Below are positions 57,276 through 64,000 of a stretch of DNA of 64,000 nucleotides, piece by piece; position 1 is the stretch's first letter, and the number at the start of each line of letters is the position of its first letter. Source of the stretch: a virus. Made by a program: the position numbers and the translations under genes. Under the pieces are notes generated by a model that was not told where the DNA came from, searched no databases, and saw only the letters and a list, made by a program, of their open reading frames with translations. The DNA is taken from positions 1 to 64,000 of the IMG/VR virus record IMGVR_UViG_3300022752_004079. One strand, written 5' to 3'.

Positions 57276-59792
57276 TCATTTTCCGAAACTAAAAAATTTT
57301 GCTACCGAATTATTTTCTGGAAATGCCCCCCAATTCATTGCAGCATAAAAATCATCCAATTTATTTTTCAATTCTTTTTCAAAGATTTTATTGCGGTCAA
57401 TGTATTGAGTAACAAAATCAACAATTTGTGATGGATCTTCATATCCTCGCAATGCCATTGTATCAAATCCATATGGATTATCTGACAAATATGCCCATTT
57501 TACTTTTTCACCATTTTGAATGAGTTCAACATCGCGAATTCCATGCATTGATAACAAATCATTAAAATTGATTGCAGCTTTAACGTGTGCTGGAGTACCT
57601 TTTTCGTATCCCGTAAATGGTTTGCGACCTTTTGTAAATTTTGATATTTCTTTAACTCCAGAATTTTTCATTACATTGAGTACTGGAGATGATTTTAATC
57701 CAGATTTAAATTTATGAATCATATCCGTAGTTTCGGTTTTATCTTTTTCTTTAAGAATGTTCCACAATGTTTCTTTCATGATTTTTTTGAAATCTTCTGG
57801 AAATGATGATCTAACAACATCTAATCCTTTAATATCAAGTTTATCCGTAGGTTTGCCTTCTTTAAAAATAACCCATTGTGCATATCGCTTTTTAGCAATC
57901 CATAATCCAGATTTTGCAACATATTCTTGTTTGATTTGCCAACGATGTGATTTAGTATTGTGAAATACGTCGGCATAACGGTCATACATTGTGTTCACTA
58001 ACTTTTGTATTTCCGATGCAATTGCATTGGTTTGGTCAATCATAAATTGTTCATCTGATTCATCAAATTTAGGAAAACGTTTTGCAATAAGTGGTAAACT
58101 AGAAACAAATGTTGAATCTGTATCTGTATAAAAAGCAAATTCTGCTTTACCATTGGTTGCATTAACAAAATAATCTTGTCCCGTTTCTTTTGCATAATGA
58201 TTGTTAATTACCTTTGCCGAAAATTTAATTACGCTTTGACCTGTAGCGGTAATTGCACCTGCATTATCCAAATCATGAAAGCGAAATGTTTTAAGTCCCA
58301 ATACTCCATAAAATGAATTAAGCAATACTTTTTGTGTTAATTGCAATGCATCATAAAATTTATATTCTTCTGTTCCAACTGCATATTCATCTCGTTTGTC
58401 TTTGTAGGTAACTCGTTCATCAAACCATTTTTCAAGAATTGCTGGAAGAAACCCTTTGCGATCTGTGCGATACACTGCACCATTACTTGCAACAACATGT
58501 TGTGTATCTTGCAGCCAAGTTTTAACATTTTGTACATATGTACCATCAACAAACTTTGCTTGTTGTGCTTCATCTTTCAATAAACATTCTTGATTCCAAT
58601 TGGAAATTACTCCTATTTTAGTTTCTGGAGAAATATTCAAACTCATGATAATGCTTGGATATAATGATGTCAAATCCAAATCATAAATCCATTTATACAA
58701 TCCTGGTACTGGATCTTTTACATATGCTCCTGCAAGTGCATCAGCTTCCGATTCTTCTTCAACAAAGCGAAATTGTTTGTTAGGAGCAACTAATCCATTG
58801 CGTTTTAAATCTACAATTGCTGCACCATCCAAATATTTAGATGCATAGTATACATCTTCATAAGGAACATGTCCTTTATGACATATGGTTCTTGCAAGTG
58901 CAATTAATTGTAGTTTTTCATCCATTTCATAAATTAGTTCAACATCTGTTACGTTGTATTCAACAAATTTGTGAATGTCTGTTGTAAACAATTGATCTAA
59001 ATCACCATCATATTCAACTTTACCTCTGCCCAATTCTTTTTTTGCAACAGTATCTAAACGGTAATTTGGTAACTCAGTATACGTAAACTTTTTGTATAAT
59101 GTTAAATAATCTAAACTAGATACGCCAAATATTTTGTAACGATCTCGATTTTTGTTCCATTCAACAATGCCCGCAGGAGATAATTTTTTGATTGCTTGTG
59201 CACCTAATATTTTTTTGATGCGATTAACAAGATATGGAATATCAAAATTATCTGTATTCCATCCGGTAATTACGGTGGGCTGTATTTCTGCAAATGCATT
59301 GATAAACCGCATAAGCATTGTTGCTTCAGAATCAAATATTTCTACATCATATTTATTGGTAGAAAATGCATCGTGTTTTATTCTTTTTGATTCGTCTAAC
59401 AACAAAACTTTCATGGTACGCCCAGCTTTATCATAATATGCAATGGACGTTATTCGTGAACGAGCTTCTTCGGGGGTCGAATACCCATCTTCGTCCCGTT
59501 CTACTTCAATATCAAAGAAAAAGTCTCGATGTCCTTTGGAAACTAAATCGCTTTCGTAATAAAGATCAATAAGCGTACGCATTTCTTCATTTAAATCGGA
59601 TTCATATGCAGTTGCATTGTCTTTCCAATTGCCATCTACACGAGATAAACGAGTTCCATCTAAAGATTGATGTTGTCCCGAATCATCTGGTAAATATGCA
59701 TATGGTTTGAATGGAAACTTTTGATGTCCCAATTCATCATCCCATACGTGCATAATTCCATTCTTTTTGTCATAACCGATTGCTTGATACAT
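57276..59792 (-). CDS. gp43: DNA polymerase, family B (gp43-like)
   Basis: 838 residues. Exonuclease domain: FFFDIEVERD (DxE at 94-96), GWNTDNFDIPYLVNR (ExoII), YNVTDVELIYEMDEKL (ExoIII). Polymerase: DLTSLYPSIIMSLN (motif A), KVLLNSFYGVLG (motif B), FYTDTDSTF (motif C). T4-type replicative polymerase with proofreading, slightly shorter than T4 gp43 (898). Would act with the gp45-like clamp. Start overlaps the hpt stop (TAATG). Confidence 0.96.
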   Translation of the reverse strand: MYQAIGYDKKNGIMHVWDDELGHQKFPFKPYAYLPDDSGQHQSLDGTRLSRVDGNWKDNATAYESDLNEEMRTLIDLYYESDLVSKGHRDFFFDIEVERDEDGYSTPEEARSRITSIAYYDKAGRTMKVLLLDESKRIKHDAFSTNKYDVEIFDSEATMLMRFINAFAEIQPTVITGWNTDNFDIPYLVNRIKKILGAQAIKKLSPAGIVEWNKNRDRYKIFGVSSLDYLTLYKKFTYTELPNYRLDTVAKKELGRGKVEYDGDLDQLFTTDIHKFVEYNVTDVELIYEMDEKLQLIALARTICHKGHVPYEDVYYASKYLDGAAIVDLKRNGLVAPNKQFRFVEEESEADALAGAYVKDPVPGLYKWIYDLDLTSLYPSIIMSLNISPETKIGVISNWNQECLLKDEAQQAKFVDGTYVQNVKTWLQDTQHVVASNGAVYRTDRKGFLPAILEKWFDERVTYKDKRDEYAVGTEEYKFYDALQLTQKVLLNSFYGVLGLKTFRFHDLDNAGAITATGQSVIKFSAKVINNHYAKETGQDYFVNATNGKAEFAFYTDTDSTFVSSLPLIAKRFPKFDESDEQFMIDQTNAIASEIQKLVNTMYDRYADVFHNTKSHRWQIKQEYVAKSGLWIAKKRYAQWVIFKEGKPTDKLDIKGLDVVRSSFPEDFKKIMKETLWNILKEKDKTETTDMIHKFKSGLKSSPVLNVMKNSGVKEISKFTKGRKPFTGYEKGTPAHVKAAINFNDLLSMHGIRDVELIQNGEKVKWAYLSDNPYGFDTMALRGYEDPSQIVDFVTQYIDRNKIFEKELKNKLDDFYAAMNWGAFPENNSVAKFFSFGK

Positions 59793-60298
59793 TAATTAAC
59801 CTTGTATATGTCTTGTAATTCTCGTAATAATCCATTATCATCCAATCCGTAACCAACTACCCATTCATCATTAATTTCAAACCCATGAAAGTTAGTTAGG
59901 TCTACGCCCCCACGTCGTTTCAACAATGTAACAACTTTTACGCATTCTGCCATCCGGCTGTTTACCATAAACAACATTTCCATGATGCTAGCACCAGAAT
60001 CGCAAATATCATCTATAATATAAACTCTTTTACCACGAAGTTCCAAATCAATTGTTTTAGTTGTTGAAATTCCTGCAGAATTATCTCGACCACGATATGA
60101 TTGTAACCCAGCAAAATCAATTTCATGCATAATTGTCATGGATCTGCTTAAATCTGAAAAGAAATGCACGGCACCATTAAGTACACAAACCAGTACCGGG
60201 GGCAGGATATTGCCAGAGTCAATATGATCTTGTGAAATTTCTTGTGCCAATTCTTTAACACGTTGTTGTATTTGTTTTTGTGTTATGATTTTTTCCAT
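59792..60298 (-). CDS. hpt: Hypoxanthine phosphoribosyltransferase-like
   Basis: 168 residues. PRPP-binding motif VYIIDDICDSGAS, the GAVHFFSDLSR loop, and C-terminal LKRRGGVDLTNFHG fit the type I phosphoribosyltransferase Hpt/Hgprt. It would salvage hypoxanthine or guanine to IMP/GMP during infection; it lies next to the DNA polymerase. A phage-borne copy is uncommon. Confidence 0.88.
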   Translation of the reverse strand: MEKIITQKQIQQRVKELAQEISQDHIDSGNILPPVLVCVLNGAVHFFSDLSRSMTIMHEIDFAGLQSYRGRDNSAGISTTKTIDLELRGKRVYIIDDICDSGASIMEMLFMVNSRMAECVKVVTLLKRRGGVDLTNFHGFEINDEWVVGYGLDDNGLLRELQDIYKVN

Positions 60299-60504
60299 AT
60301 TCTATAAATTCCATACACGTTGATTGCAATGATAACTAAACTCAAAACCAAATGACTGTAATTCTCAATGAAAAAATCATAAGTAATCCATCCGGTATCT
60401 CCAATGATCCAAGTAATCATTGCGGCTTTTGTCCAGCCTTTTGCATTTGAAAAGTATCCAGCTAATACCAAAGCCGTACTAATCCATCCTAAAATTTCTA
60501 TCAT
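60283..60504 (-). CDS. Small membrane protein with three TM segments
   Basis: 73 residues. Hydrophobic segments at about 3-19, 26-42 and 50-68 with GW/NAKGW motifs (ALVLAGYFSNAKGWTKAAMI), which resemble a half of a PnuC/SWEET-like transporter. Role not known. Overlaps hpt and groES-like genes slightly. Confidence 0.6.
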   Translation of the reverse strand: MIEILGWISTALVLAGYFSNAKGWTKAAMITWIIGDTGWITYDFFIENYSHLVLSLVIIAINVYGIYRIWKKS

Positions 60505-60797
60505 GCTTGTTTAATTAATGCAATTTCTGATTCTCTTACTAACAGATATTTTTCTCCGTCAATTGAAACTTCTTTGTGATCTCCAATTTGATTGGAATGA
60601 ATCATGATTTCATTGCCTTCTTGAACTGTCATTGAAATTCTATCACCTGTTTGTGTAAAAAGACCTGGTCCTGTTTTTACTACATTGGCATACCGATACT
60701 CATCTGTGCCTGTCATAATGATAATACCACTTGATGTTTTGTCTGATTTTTCTTGTAATTTTAATAAAACTTGATCTCCGGTTGGTAACCAATTCAT
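60501..60797 (-). CDS. GroES-like co-chaperonin
   Basis: 98 residues. Cpn10 pattern: MNWLPTGDQVLLKLQE, SSGIIIMTGTDEYRYANVVK (mobile loop with IIM), then GNEIMIHSNQIGD and KYLLVRESEI. As T4 gp31, it may let the host GroEL fold a phage protein, typically the major capsid protein. The presence of the co-chaperonin suggests a capsid protein that GroES cannot serve. Weak TTATG start like its neighbours. Confidence 0.85.
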   Translation of the reverse strand: MNWLPTGDQVLLKLQEKSDKTSSGIIIMTGTDEYRYANVVKTGPGLFTQTGDRISMTVQEGNEIMIHSNQIGDHKEVSIDGEKYLLVRESEIALIKQA

Positions 60798-60811
60798 AAC
60801 TTATTCCTTTT

Positions 60812-61057
60812 TTAATTAAACATTTTTCTAATTGCCGTTTCTGTAATATTGTTTCCGACAATTCGTCCTGTTGCATGATCATTCATCGTAATGATTACAC
60901 ACGGAACACTTTTAATTCCATACTTATCGCAAGTTGATTTATTTGCATCTACATCAATAATTTGTATGGGAAGTTCTGCAGATAATCGTTCTATTCTTGG
61001 TCGCAATGTTTTGCAAGGTTCGCACCAAGATGCCGTAAAATAAAGTATTTTTTTCAT
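60812..61057 (-). CDS. Thioredoxin-like protein
   Basis: 81 residues. FTASWCEPCKTLRPRIERL has the active site CEPC; cis-Pro is in KSVPCVIIT. Short thioredoxin, likely electron donor for the phage ribonucleotide reductase whose C-terminal Cys pair (at 63.6 kb) needs reduction. Could also support the polymerase as in T7. Confidence 0.9.
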   Translation of the reverse strand: MKKILYFTASWCEPCKTLRPRIERLSAELPIQIIDVDANKSTCDKYGIKSVPCVIITMNDHATGRIVGNNITETAIRKMFN

Positions 61058-61113
61058 CGTGTTATTTCGTATATAATTTTAATATCGCCAATAGTTGTTG
61101 TTGTGTAATACAT
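61054..61113 (-). CDS. Tiny peptide gene (19 aa) with strong RBS
   Basis: MYYTTTTIGDIKIIYEITR. ATG at 61113 overlaps the queE stop (TAATG), a strong GAGGAG lies about 5 nt upstream, and the stop overlaps the thioredoxin start (ATGA). The perfect fit between two genes suggests translation, perhaps to couple queE and trx. Confidence 0.45.
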   Translation of the reverse strand: MYYTTTTIGDIKIIYEITR

Positions 61114-61910
61114 TATACTCCTCGTTTTGTGTCAAATGCAATAATATGGTCTCGTCCTGTCATGTTATATCCATGTTCGGCACACATATCAAATACCACC
61201 GGATACATATGAATTAATTCTTCTCGGGTATCGCCTGCAGGCATAATGTATGTTTTGTCTTTAGGAATATTCATTTCTATGCGAAACGTTTCAATTTCTT
61301 GTAAATTTTCTTGAGTGCCATCCCATACTGGTTTATAATGATAATCCGTATGAAATTCTATCATTTGTTTGATTGCATCTTTGTTAAGACGAAATTTTTC
61401 GTGTTGCGCCACCATCTTCTCATCCGTAATCGTGCCTTGCGGCGTAGCAACGCCCACAACGGGAACACTGTTATTAAACTTAGGGCTAAGACTAACCAAA
61501 CCAATAGGGTAATCAGTGGCGATAAAATGAGATCCTTCTGTCTCAATCGTGATAAGAATGTTTCTTTCATGTGCAAAATGTGTTAATTCATTTACCAATG
61601 TTGGATGCATTGTTGGTGATCCGCCAGTTAACATCATTTCTTTGATATGAGGATTTTCATCATATATCTTGATAATGTCATTGAAACAAAATGTTCCTTT
61701 TTCTGGATGTATACTTGTATACCAGGAGTCGCACCAACCACCTTGGCCAAACCAGCAACGATGTGTACAACCGGTTGTTCGTACTGCTATTGTAGGTCTA
61801 CCAAATCGGCTTCCTTCTGATTGAATGCATCTATACAATTCAACAATTGGTAACGTTTTATCGTAGTCTGTGATTCTTTTAGAATGGAAGATCGTCATCG
61901 TGGTACTCAT
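61113..61910 (-). CDS. queE: QueE, 7-carboxy-7-deazaguanine synthase
   Basis: 265 residues from ATG 61910 (or 261 from 61898). Radical SAM: GCTHRCWFGQGGWCDSWYT supplies three cluster cysteines with an insertion between the second and third compared with the classical CxxxCxxC; GGSPTMHP is the SAM-binding GGE-like site; ETEGSHF matches QueE. Converts 6-carboxytetrahydropterin to 7-carboxy-7-deazaguanine. Forms a set with FolE and QueD directly upstream and DpdA. Confidence 0.88.
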   Translation of the reverse strand: MSTTMTIFHSKRITDYDKTLPIVELYRCIQSEGSRFGRPTIAVRTTGCTHRCWFGQGGWCDSWYTSIHPEKGTFCFNDIIKIYDENPHIKEMMLTGGSPTMHPTLVNELTHFAHERNILITIETEGSHFIATDYPIGLVSLSPKFNNSVPVVGVATPQGTITDEKMVAQHEKFRLNKDAIKQMIEFHTDYHYKPVWDGTQENLQEIETFRIEMNIPKDKTYIMPAGDTREELIHMYPVVFDMCAEHGYNMTGRDHIIAFDTKRGV

Positions 61911-62250
61911 TACTATTGGTAACATTATTATCTAATTTTTTTATTAATTCTTTGATTTGAGTTTCTAGGTTGTTTAATCTAGATTCAATTTCTATCAAAG
62001 CCGATCGTCTTACTATCGGTGTCGTATCAACTTCTACTTTAGTTGCAAAGTATTCATCTAAAAATGATAACGGATACAATTGCACTTGAGTATATTCAGG
62101 TTTCTGCATATCTTTTGGTAACATTTTCCATTTAAGTTCAATACCTTGTTTGATAGCTTCGGCTGTTACTTCTCGACCAATGTTCGATCCACCAGAACCT
62201 TTACCTAAATATTCAAAAAGCGATAGATATGTTTCTTCATTATTCTTCAT
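61879..62250 (-). CDS. Protein with SSB-like DDDLPF C-terminus
   Basis: 123 residues from ATG 62250 (or 132 from 62277). No known domain in the first 80 residues (MKNNEETYLSLFEYLGKG), then a coiled-coil-like stretch (IESRLNNLETQIKELIKKLD) and a final acidic tip ending DDDLPF. This tip is like the C-terminal peptide of bacterial SSB, which recruits repair and replication enzymes. The protein may act as phage SSB-like partner or as a decoy for SSB-binding proteins. Overlaps queD and queE. Confidence 0.65.
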   Translation of the reverse strand: MKNNEETYLSLFEYLGKGSGGSNIGREVTAEAIKQGIELKWKMLPKDMQKPEYTQVQLYPLSFLDEYFATKVEVDTTPIVRRSALIEIESRLNNLETQIKELIKKLDNNVTNSNEYHDDDLPF

Positions 62251-62704
62251 AACTTGCTGCATTTCTTTCGTGTTCATAAACTTCTACTTTAACGGCTCTT
62301 ACTCTACCATTAGTTTCTACTGCTAAAAAATCATTTATTGTATAGTATAAATATTCGGCAAATCTTTCACATCCGGTAGCAGGTAAAATACGTAATTGAA
62401 TTACTCCGCAATCATGTAATTCTTGAAAAGTAAATAAATACGGATCATCTTGTGCTACGATTGTAGTGTGGTCTAAAAGATATGTAAAATAGTCTTTTGG
62501 AGACATACCTTCAATTTGAGTTTTTGCACGTTTCATACCACCAAAATCCCAAACCCAATTTCTTTCATCTAATTCACCTTCAAACCATACTCGAAATGAA
62601 ACTGCATATCCATGTAAATATTTACAATGTGTGCCAACTGCGCGCCATTGGCGGAAACATGTTGAATACCCGTCAAATAATTTAGTTGATTGAAATTTAG
62701 CCAT
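62240..62704 (-). CDS. queD: QueD, 6-carboxytetrahydropterin synthase
   Basis: 154 residues. Family hallmarks: CFRQWRAVGTHCKYLHGYAV (Cys and His metal site, HGY), LDHTTIVAQDDPY, and the C-terminal CERFAEYLYYTIND with EVYEHERN. It makes 6-carboxytetrahydropterin from dihydroneopterin triphosphate supplied by FolE. In the same operon as folE and queE. Confidence 0.9.
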   Translation of the reverse strand: MAKFQSTKLFDGYSTCFRQWRAVGTHCKYLHGYAVSFRVWFEGELDERNWVWDFGGMKRAKTQIEGMSPKDYFTYLLDHTTIVAQDDPYLFTFQELHDCGVIQLRILPATGCERFAEYLYYTINDFLAVETNGRVRAVKVEVYEHERNAASYEE

Positions 62705-62705
62705 A

Positions 62706-63371
62706 TTAATAACCTTTTACGAATTCATAAAATTCTGCTCGGGTAGCATCATCATCTCTAAATGCACCGGTTAACTTGGATGTCTTCATTGAAGCTCCGC
62801 CATGTTTAACTCCTCGACATTGAACACAATTATGAGTTGCTTCAATCATAACAGCTACACCTTTATTGTCATTGATAATAGTATTGATAGCATTATGAAT
62901 TGCTACCGTTAATTGTTCTTGTATTGCACCTCTTCTACCAAAATGCTCTACTAATCGATTTAATTTTGATAATCCGATAACTTTGCTATCAGTACCCGGA
63001 ATATACGCAACATAAACTCGACCCATAATGGTTTGATGATGATGCGAGCACATTGAAGTTAATGGAATACCTCCTTCAAATACCATACCATCATATCCAT
63101 CAGATGGAAATGCAGTGATGTCTGGAGTGCCATCATATCGACCTGCCCATAAATCATTTACATATGCTTTTGCAACTCTTCTAGGAGTATCTGAACTATT
63201 AGGATCATTACGCCAATCACACTTAAGTGCATCAAGAAACTCGCCAAATGCTTTAGCAGCTTCTTCAATCATTTTGTCTTTTTCTTGTCGGGTAAATGGT
63301 GCACCGGGAGCAGAACCATTTGCATAACCTAATTTAACTAATTCTAAATTATTTCTTTGTTTTTTTGTCAT
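62706..63371 (-). CDS. folE: FolE, GTP cyclohydrolase I
   Basis: 221 residues. Signature SMCSHHHQTIMGRVYVAYIP, KVIGLSKLNRLVEHFGRRGA, QEQLTVAIHNAI and THNCVQCRGVKHG (zinc and substrate residues: C and HHH, and Cys). First step from GTP to dihydroneopterin triphosphate; here for 7-deazaguanine rather than folate. Its own promoter lies directly upstream. Confidence 0.95.
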   Translation of the reverse strand: MTKKQRNNLELVKLGYANGSAPGAPFTRQEKDKMIEEAAKAFGEFLDALKCDWRNDPNSSDTPRRVAKAYVNDLWAGRYDGTPDITAFPSDGYDGMVFEGGIPLTSMCSHHHQTIMGRVYVAYIPGTDSKVIGLSKLNRLVEHFGRRGAIQEQLTVAIHNAINTIINDNKGVAVMIEATHNCVQCRGVKHGGASMKTSKLTGAFRDDDATRAEFYEFVKGY

Positions 63372-63385
63372 AACTTAATATTATT

Positions 63386-63416
63386 CTTAATATAATATAT
63401 TTTATTGAGTTTTCAA
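63386..63416 (-). promoter_or_regulatory. Class A-like promoter (TTGAA-N19-TATATTAAG)
   Basis: TTGAA (63416-63412) and TATATTAAG (63394-63386) with 19 bases between TTG and TAT, inside the end of the DUF5522-like gene. Likely drives the folE-queD-queE operon. Confidence 0.45.
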
Positions 63417-63620
63417 AGTTTTTACACCTTTTTCAGGTTGTGGCTCATATGGACAATGACGACATCCATTACCGCAACAAGTACCACGTCGACGATGATA
63501 TGATTCGGTCATTACTCGAAGACCATTTTCGTCGTAATAAAAGTCCGTTGGAAGCAGCTTGTTTCCAAACTCCCTCACAAACTGTTGTTGTATCCAATCT
63601 TTTGATGCTGATTGTATCAT
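63402..63620 (-). CDS. DUF5522-like small Cys protein
   Basis: 72 residues. The centre has RRRGTCCGNGCRHCPYEP, a conserved CCGNGCRHCPY pattern of a small Bacteroidota family, with four Cys that likely bind metal or an Fe-S cluster. Its presence ties the phage to that host group. Lies between the RNR end and folE, with a TAATG overlap to RNR. Confidence 0.75.
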   Translation of the reverse strand: MIQSASKDWIQQQFVREFGNKLLPTDFYYDENGLRVMTESYHRRRGTCCGNGCRHCPYEPQPEKGVKTLKTQ

Positions 63621-64000
63621 TATTTTATCTCACAAGCTCCGCCTGCACAAGCTAATTCTCCTGATAAATCAGTGTTATCATCAAGTTCAATTACTTGTGT
63701 CAAATCGATATTTGTTAATGATTCTAACATAGATTCATATTGTTCTTTAGTACAATCTTCAAATGGCGCTTGCATATAGGTTCCTCCATCATATGGTAAT
63801 ACTGATAATCCGTTGTAATGATCTCTGTTTTCCCACATCCATTCTCCTGCCAATTCCCATTCGTCTGCTTTCAAAGAAACCGTTGCAGATACATTATGAG
63901 TATTGTTTCCACTTCTATGTCCTGGTTTAACCCATTCTAAATGAACCTTTTTAATACGATCCAATAATTGAAATGGAGATTCTGTTCTCATAATAGCTCC
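63620..64000 (-). CDS. nrdJ: Class II ribonucleotide reductase, C-terminal part
   Basis: The frame is open to the right edge, so this is the end of a longer protein; the ATG at 63991 is internal. VKPGHRSGNNTHNVSATVSL, WMWENRDHYNGLSVLPYDGG and TYMQAPFEDC match adenosylcobalamin-dependent ribonucleotide reductases. The last residues ACAGGACEIK carry the CX4C redox pair that accepts electrons from thioredoxin, found encoded nearby. It would supply dNTPs for phage replication. Confidence 0.85.
   Translation of the reverse strand, partial: GAIMRTESPFQLLDRIKKVHLEWVKPGHRSGNNTHNVSATVSLKADEWELAGEWMWENRDHYNGLSVLPYDGGTYMQAPFEDCTKEQYESMLESLTNIDLTQVIELDDNTDLSGELACAGGACEIK

Overview
This window looks like an internal part of a large tailed-phage genome (Caudoviricetes, with T4-like replication) infecting a member of the Bacteroidota, probably a flavobacterium. 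Evidence for a phage: a family B DNA polymerase, a gp45-type clamp, gp44/gp62-type clamp loader subunits, dUTPase, thymidylate synthase, a class II ribonucleotide reductase end, endolysin, holin candidates, a tail-fibre-like repeat protein and a phage-type co-chaperonin. Evidence for the host group: two secreted proteins with type IX secretion (T9SS) C-terminal signals and SprB-type repeats, a CCGNGCRHCPY (DUF5522-like) protein, and promoters of the TTG-N19/20-TA type. No terminase, portal or major capsid gene is visible. All supported genes are on the minus strand, tightly packed and often overlapping by ATGA or TAATG, so transcription runs from high to low coordinates.

Layout, left to right. 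1-5.7 kb: small, mostly unknown early-type genes, a metallophosphoesterase, small membrane proteins and a tiny lipoprotein, with a recurring short repeat at gene junctions at the far left. 5.7-10.2 kb: two long secreted T9SS cargo genes, preceded by a terminator and tRNA-Glu. 10.4-16.9 kb: small genes, GNAT acetyltransferase, thymidylate synthase, a VWA protein and its MoxR/CobS-type AAA+ ATPase. 17-29.4 kb: a cassette in which about ten proteins begin with a short hydrophobic/basic leader ending in LxE, which resembles the T4 capsid-targeting propeptide cut by the prohead protease; it includes an HExxH protein, an NTase-like protein and a membrane-hairpin protein. An HNH endonuclease, a ClpS homologue and a UVR-motif protein are also here. 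24.8-31.2 kb also holds a tail-fibre-like protein, amidase endolysin and holins. 31.2-48.4 kb: an 18-gene glycan island (sugar-nucleotide enzymes, glycosyltransferases, methyltransferases, deacetylase, ATP-grasp). 48.5-64 kb: nucleotide metabolism, replication and DNA modification.

How the genes work together. FolE, QueD and QueE make a 7-deazaguanine precursor from GTP and a DpdA-type transglycosylase would insert it into phage DNA; a glycosyltransferase gene overlaps dpdA. Pol, clamp, clamp loader, dUTPase, ThyA and RNR support replication. The glycan island could decorate virions or remodel the host surface. The LxE-leader proteins may be packaged in the head and injected, and the T9SS cargo may be exported by the host to its own surface.

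Two recurrent promoter-like motifs are seen: (A) TTGGA-N18-TATWWTA just upstream of several operons, and (B) ATATTTATA 15-35 nt upstream of genes that look late. There is no stretch over 300 bases without a gene. All assignments come from reading the sequence; no database search was run.
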